Positions 60,632 to 64,000 of a DNA stretch of 64,000 nt are shown piece by piece. Both the position numbers and the translations under genes were made by a program. The first letter of the stretch is position 1. Every line of letters starts with the position of its first letter. The DNA lies in NCBI GenBank assembly GCA_023451825.1, contig JAEXYA010000065.1, positions 1 to 64,000 of the forward strand, given 5' to 3'. This stretch comes from Pseudomonadota bacterium. GTDB lineage: Bacteria > Pseudomonadota > Alphaproteobacteria > Rhizobiales > Xanthobacteraceae. The notes beneath the pieces are model-generated. The model saw only the letters and a program-made list of their open reading frames with translations. It had not been told where the DNA came from and searched no databases.

Positions 60632-61615
60632 TCAAAGCACCGGTGGCTTCTGCAACTGAAAATGCTTCAGCAGATCCACAAACGCCGACAATCGACCCTC
60701 GCGATACGCATCGACATCAAGCCCCTCATAATTGAGAAACCCTTCGCCGGTCCGCAAGCCGATCTTTCCTTCGGCCATGTTGCGCCCGATGATCTCCGGC
60801 GCGGCGTAACGGTCGTTGTTCAGCGCCGTCGTCATATACTTGCTGGCATAGTGCAGAATGTCGCCGCCGCCCCAGTCGATGAATTCAAGCAGCCCCAGCA
60901 CGGCAAAGCGGAATCCGAACCCATATTTGATCGCCTTGTCCAGTTCCTCCGGCGAGGCAACGCCTTCCTCGACCATGCGAGCGGCCTCGTTCATCGCCAG
61001 CGCCTGGATGCGCGGCACGATATAGCCCGGCGAGGCCGAACACACGACCGGCACCTTGCCGATGCCTTCGAGCAGTTCCTTCACCTTCGCCGTGACAGCC
61101 GGATCGGTCTTTGCGCCGGGCGAGACTTCCACCAGCGGCACGAGATAGGCGGGATTGAGCCAATGCGCATTGAGAAAGCGCTCGGGCTTGTCGATGGCGC
61201 TGGAGAGATCGTCCACGAGAATGGTCGATGTCGTGGAGGCGATGATCGGCTCCGGCCCGGCAAGCTGCGACGCGCGCGCCAGCGCCTCGCGCTTCTGGTC
61301 CAGCACTTCCGGCACGCCTTCGAAAATGATCGCCGAGCCGCTCAGCGCTGCACCGGCATCAGCTTCCGGCACGACACGCACCCGCGACACCAGCGTCTCG
61401 ATATCCGCATCCGTCAGCAGCCCAAAGCGTGCCATGCTGGCAAATGTTTTCCGGATCTCGCCGATTGCCTCGGCTTCGAGGGCCTTGAACATGTCGGCGT
61501 CACGCGGCTTGAAATCGACGATGGCCACGTCGTGGCCTGCATAGGCAAAAGCCACGGCGATGCCGCGGCCCATACGGCCTGCGCCAAGACAGGCAATCAC
61601 CGGCCGCGCGCTCAT
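60632..61615 (-). CDS. 3-hydroxyacyl-CoA dehydrogenase family protein
   Basis: A 327-residue NAD-dependent dehydrogenase. The N-terminal Rossmann motif is CLGAGRMGRGIAVAFAYAGHDV; the active-site region shows STTSTILVDDL and NAHWLNPAYLVPLVEV with the catalytic His. The C-terminal helical domain follows (SPGYIVPRIQALAMNEAARM). It resembles the short single-function members (L-3-hydroxyacyl-CoA, carnitine or lambda-crystallin type), so the substrate is uncertain. Its start overlaps the stop of the octopine-dehydrogenase-like gene by 4 bases. Confidence 0.87.
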   Translation of the reverse strand: MSARPVIACLGAGRMGRGIAVAFAYAGHDVAIVDFKPRDADMFKALEAEAIGEIRKTFASMARFGLLTDADIETLVSRVRVVPEADAGAALSGSAIIFEGVPEVLDQKREALARASQLAGPEPIIASTTSTILVDDLSSAIDKPERFLNAHWLNPAYLVPLVEVSPGAKTDPAVTAKVKELLEGIGKVPVVCSASPGYIVPRIQALAMNEAARMVEEGVASPEELDKAIKYGFGFRFAVLGLLEFIDWGGGDILHYASKYMTTALNNDRYAAPEIIGRNMAEGKIGLRTGEGFLNYEGLDVDAYREGRLSAFVDLLKHFQLQKPPVL

Positions 61616-62706
61616 GCGGCAAAGCCTTCGCGCAGCAGCTTTTGCAGGGCATTGCGATCGAGATCGCCAAAGCCGAGCGAGGCCAGCGTGCGGCCGCCTT
61701 CAAAAAAGTTTTCACCGCAGATGGCGCCGCCGATGGCAAGGAACGCCTTCACCAGCGGCGTCTCGACGCCAGCGAGCTCAGCGCAGGACAGGAAGAACGA
61801 GAGACCGGTGCGCAGATCCTCGCGCATATAGCGATGCTCGGTGAGCACGATGTTCTCGCGCCAGTCGCCGCTATCGGTGAGCCGATCATGCGATCCGCGG
61901 CCATACATCCATTCTTCGCCTTCCTTGGCGTAATGATGCGCCAGCGGAAAATGCGGGCCGTGATAGCCGAGCGCTTCGCGGATCGCGATGCGCTCGCCAT
62001 CGAGCTGATCGGTAACGCGGCGGATGGAGACCTGCGTGCCTTCCTTGTGAATATCCCATTTGGGAAAGTGCTCGAGCGGGCCCGCATTCATCACGATCAG
62101 CGGCGGATGGATGATCGGCCCGGCATTCATCAGCGCGCCCGACAAGGCATCGCCGCATGGCTCGATGACACCAGGAAACGCCTTGTCGATCACCTTGCAG
62201 GCATGACCGGACATCGACAGCGGAAACACGCCCGTCGGCAGCCGCTTGGCGCGGATGGTGATGGCCACTTCGAAGGGCCCATGCTTGCGCGCCAGCCATG
62301 GCAGCGTGCCGGTTTCCGCGAAGGCGACGTTGGCCTTGTTGCCGGCGTCATGCGCGGCCTTGGCAAAGATCATCGCGCCAAAAGTTGCAGGCGGCAGATA
62401 GACGACCTGTCCGTCCTTCAGATGCGGCGCGATCTGCTTTGCGATATCCGGCTGCGCGAAAGCGGGCGCCGGGCAGAGGATGAGTTCGACGCCATCGATC
62501 GCGGCGGCGATGTCGGTGGTGACAAGTGCGAGCTGGGTGTCATGCGTGCCCTGCGCGTTCTTGACTGTGATGCGCGCGCCGGCCTTGTTGTGTTCGGCCA
62601 CCGCGTCGGCATCGCGGCGCCACAGGCGCACGTCATGGCCCTGCAGCGCGAAATCACCTGCGGCCGCGAATGAGCCGTTGCCGCTGCCGAGTACTGCGAT
62701 CTTCAT
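61612..62706 (-). CDS. NAD/NADP octopine/nopaline dehydrogenase family
   Basis: A 364-residue protein with an N-terminal Rossmann fold (MKIAVLGSGNGSFAAAGDFA) and a C-terminal helical domain typical of octopine/opine dehydrogenases (NAGPIIHPPLIVMNAG; ALGYHGPHFPLAHHY). Such enzymes reductively join an amino acid to a keto acid or act as related hydroxy-acid dehydrogenases; the substrate here is unknown. Forms an operon with the hydroxyacyl-CoA dehydrogenase (4-base overlap), with an acyl-CoA ligase upstream on the map, past a palindromic repeat. Confidence 0.85.
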   Translation of the reverse strand: MKIAVLGSGNGSFAAAGDFALQGHDVRLWRRDADAVAEHNKAGARITVKNAQGTHDTQLALVTTDIAAAIDGVELILCPAPAFAQPDIAKQIAPHLKDGQVVYLPPATFGAMIFAKAAHDAGNKANVAFAETGTLPWLARKHGPFEVAITIRAKRLPTGVFPLSMSGHACKVIDKAFPGVIEPCGDALSGALMNAGPIIHPPLIVMNAGPLEHFPKWDIHKEGTQVSIRRVTDQLDGERIAIREALGYHGPHFPLAHHYAKEGEEWMYGRGSHDRLTDSGDWRENIVLTEHRYMREDLRTGLSFFLSCAELAGVETPLVKAFLAIGGAICGENFFEGGRTLASLGFGDLDRNALQKLLREGFAA

Positions 62707-62727
62707 ATCTATCCCCTAACTCTGTCC

Positions 62728-62810
62728 CGTAGGATGGGTAGAGCGTAGCGAAACCCATCACCGCAAGCGCCTGGCCGTGATGGGTTTCGCTGCGCTCTAC
62801 CCATCCTACG
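62728..62810. repeat. Intergenic palindromic repeat, family A
   Basis: Arms CGTAGGATGGGTAGAGCG and CGCTCTACCCATCCTACG with inner GAAACCCATCA/TGATGGGTTTC, nearly perfect. It supplies the TAG stop of the acyl-CoA ligase gene (62806-62808). Close relative of the copy at 16074. Confidence 0.88.
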
Positions 62811-64000
62811 ATCCTGCGTCCTGCTTCAACTTGAAATGCTGCACCTTGCCGAGCGCCGTGCGCGGCAGATCGGTGACGAATACGATATCCCGCGGATGCT
62901 TGAACCGCGCAAGCTGCGTCGCCACATGCGCCTTCAGGATCTCGGCCGTGCAATCGCAGCCAGCCCGCAGCACCACATAGGCGACCGGCACTTCCTGCCA
63001 TTTCGGATCCGCCACACCGATCACGCCGACATCGGCGACATCGGGATGTTCGAGAATCACGCGCTCGATTTCGGCGGGATAGACATTCTCTCCGCCGGAA
63101 ATGATCATGTTCTTCTTGCGGTCATGGACCCAGAAATATCCGTCCGCATCGCGCGTGCCGATATCGCCGGTGCGATACCAGCCGTCATGCAGCGCGTCGC
63201 GCGTGGCCGCTTCATTGCCCCAATATTCGTAGAACACGTTGGGCCCGCGCACGACGATCTCGCCGGCCGTGCCGGCTGCGACTTCATGGCCGCTGTCATC
63301 GATCACCTTCGCTTCGCAGCACAGGCCAGGCAATCCCGTCGATCCCGCGCGGGCCTCACCGCCGAGCCGCGTATAGACGGCAATGGGGCATGTCTCGGTG
63401 GAGCCATAGACCTGCAGCACCGGAATGCCGCGCTCCGTGAAGCGCGCGATCAGATGCGGTGGCACGATGCTTGATCCGGTGGAGACGGCTTTCAGGCAGG
63501 AGAGGTCGGTGCTTGCCCAGGCCGGATGCTCGCTCACGGCCTGGATGGTTGCGGGCACCAGCACGGTGAGCGTCGGCCGTTCATTCGCGATTGTCGCGAG
63601 CGTGGAGTCCGGCGTGAAGCGCGCATGGATGGTGACGGTCGCGCCGTGATGTAGCGCCGGTGTGGTCTGGATGTTCAGCCCGCCGACATGGAAGAACGGC
63701 AGCACCGTGAGCACATGGTCGTCGGAGGTGAGCCCATGCATGTGCTGACTCATCACCCCGTTCCACAATAGCGCGTCCTGCCGCAGCACCGCGCCTTTCG
63801 GGCGTCCTGTGGTGCCGGAGGTGTAAACGATCAGCAGCGGGCAGGAGAGCTCGGTATGCGGATTGCTGCCGTCGCCCGAAGCCTTGGCGAGCAGTGCTTC
63901 GAATGTCTGCGCCGGCGCAGGCGGCGTGAAATCGAGCGCGACGATGCGCGTGTCCGGCATGTCAGTCGCCAACTGCGGCAGGATTGCCGCAAAGCCTTCT
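62806..64000 (-). CDS. Acyl-CoA ligase (AMP-binding), partial
   Basis: C-terminal part, about 397 residues, of an adenylate-forming acyl-CoA synthetase; the open frame runs off the window's right end with no start seen. The ATP-binding P-loop is VYTSGTTGRPKGA, and later motifs are YGSTETCPIAVY, WYRTGDIGTRDADGYFWV and GGENVYPAEIE. The C-terminal catalytic Lys lies in LPRTALGKVQHFK. Activates a fatty or aromatic acid to its CoA thioester; the substrate is unknown. Its last codon and stop lie in the palindromic repeat. Confidence 0.9.
   Translation of the reverse strand, partial: EGFAAILPQLATDMPDTRIVALDFTPPAPAQTFEALLAKASGDGSNPHTELSCPLLIVYTSGTTGRPKGAVLRQDALLWNGVMSQHMHGLTSDDHVLTVLPFFHVGGLNIQTTPALHHGATVTIHARFTPDSTLATIANERPTLTVLVPATIQAVSEHPAWASTDLSCLKAVSTGSSIVPPHLIARFTERGIPVLQVYGSTETCPIAVYTRLGGEARAGSTGLPGLCCEAKVIDDSGHEVAAGTAGEIVVRGPNVFYEYWGNEAATRDALHDGWYRTGDIGTRDADGYFWVHDRKKNMIISGGENVYPAEIERVILEHPDVADVGVIGVADPKWQEVPVAYVVLRAGCDCTAEILKAHVATQLARFKHPRDIVFVTDLPRTALGKVQHFKLKQDAGS

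Noticed and set aside
1..64000. CRISPR arrays, rRNA operons, prophage or transposase genes
   Set aside because: None was seen; the repeats present are single palindromes in gene gaps, not regular arrays.

Overview
The window is a high-GC chromosomal segment from an alphaproteobacterium, most likely of the Bradyrhizobium/Rhodopseudomonas/Afipia group. That placement is an inference from several things: the small proteins (DUF1328, DUF3309, DUF3297, DUF6496 and DUF6894 types, and a PHA-system protein), several families of intergenic palindromic repeats typical of these genomes, orphan Bug, TAXI and LivK-type solute receptors, and promoters of the GGAAC-N16-CGTT type used by the EcfG general-stress sigma factor. 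No rRNA operon, CRISPR array, intact prophage or insertion sequence was seen. One tRNA gene, Ile(CAT), is present.

Layout. 1-7 kb: an MFS carrier, a CDF-like transporter, a tRNA, DUF1328, and three orphan solute-binding proteins from three transporter classes. 7.2-11 kb: an AraC-type regulator and a large autotransporter, each broken by a one-base frameshift. 11-16.5 kb: mobA, a TusA-like protein, an OFA-type MFS carrier with a clear terminator, a DapA-like protein that has lost the Schiff-base lysine, and several small proteins. 16.4-20.1 kb: divergent ku and ligD, the bacterial NHEJ pair. 20.3-20.9 kb: DUF3309 and a PHA-system protein. 21-39 kb: a large glycogen/maltose/trehalose block (glgE-treS/mak-glgB-glgX-treZ-treY on the minus strand, malQ and a GH15 enzyme on the plus strand). 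39-46.8 kb: sugar-phosphate genes (tal-pgi fusion, gnd, zwf, pgl, gntK, a HAD phosphatase). 47-55 kb: the PQQ biosynthesis operon pqqABCDE followed by a prolyl iminopeptidase, and divergently a PQQ-dependent sugar dehydrogenase and a di-heme cytochrome c. 55.2-55.8 kb: repeats and a candidate structured RNA with its own promoter. 55.9-64 kb: amidase, glutathione peroxidase, DUF3297, an ABC importer of the NitT/TauT type without a binding protein, then a hydroxyacyl-CoA dehydrogenase, an octopine-dehydrogenase-like protein and an acyl-CoA ligase cut by the window edge.

How the genes work together. The carbohydrate block holds both the TreY/TreZ route (glycogen to trehalose) and the TreS-maltokinase-GlgE-GlgB route (trehalose to maltose-1-phosphate to glucan), with debranching (GlgX), MalQ and GH15 enzymes; the adjoining pentose-phosphate genes process the released glucose-phosphate. 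The PQQ genes make the cofactor for the adjacent periplasmic dehydrogenase, whose electrons could pass to the adjacent cytochrome c. The most interesting thread is regulatory. EcfG-like promoters, all with a 16-base spacer, precede DUF1328, ligD (and, slightly degenerate, ku), DUF3309 and malQ/GH15, and a weaker one precedes tal-pgi. This suggests that DNA end-joining, trehalose/glycogen turnover and envelope small proteins are co-induced by general stress. No completely novel multi-gene system is evident; the least explained items are the structured intergenic element near 55.4-55.77 kb, the Lys-to-Arg DapA homologue and the paired frameshifts.
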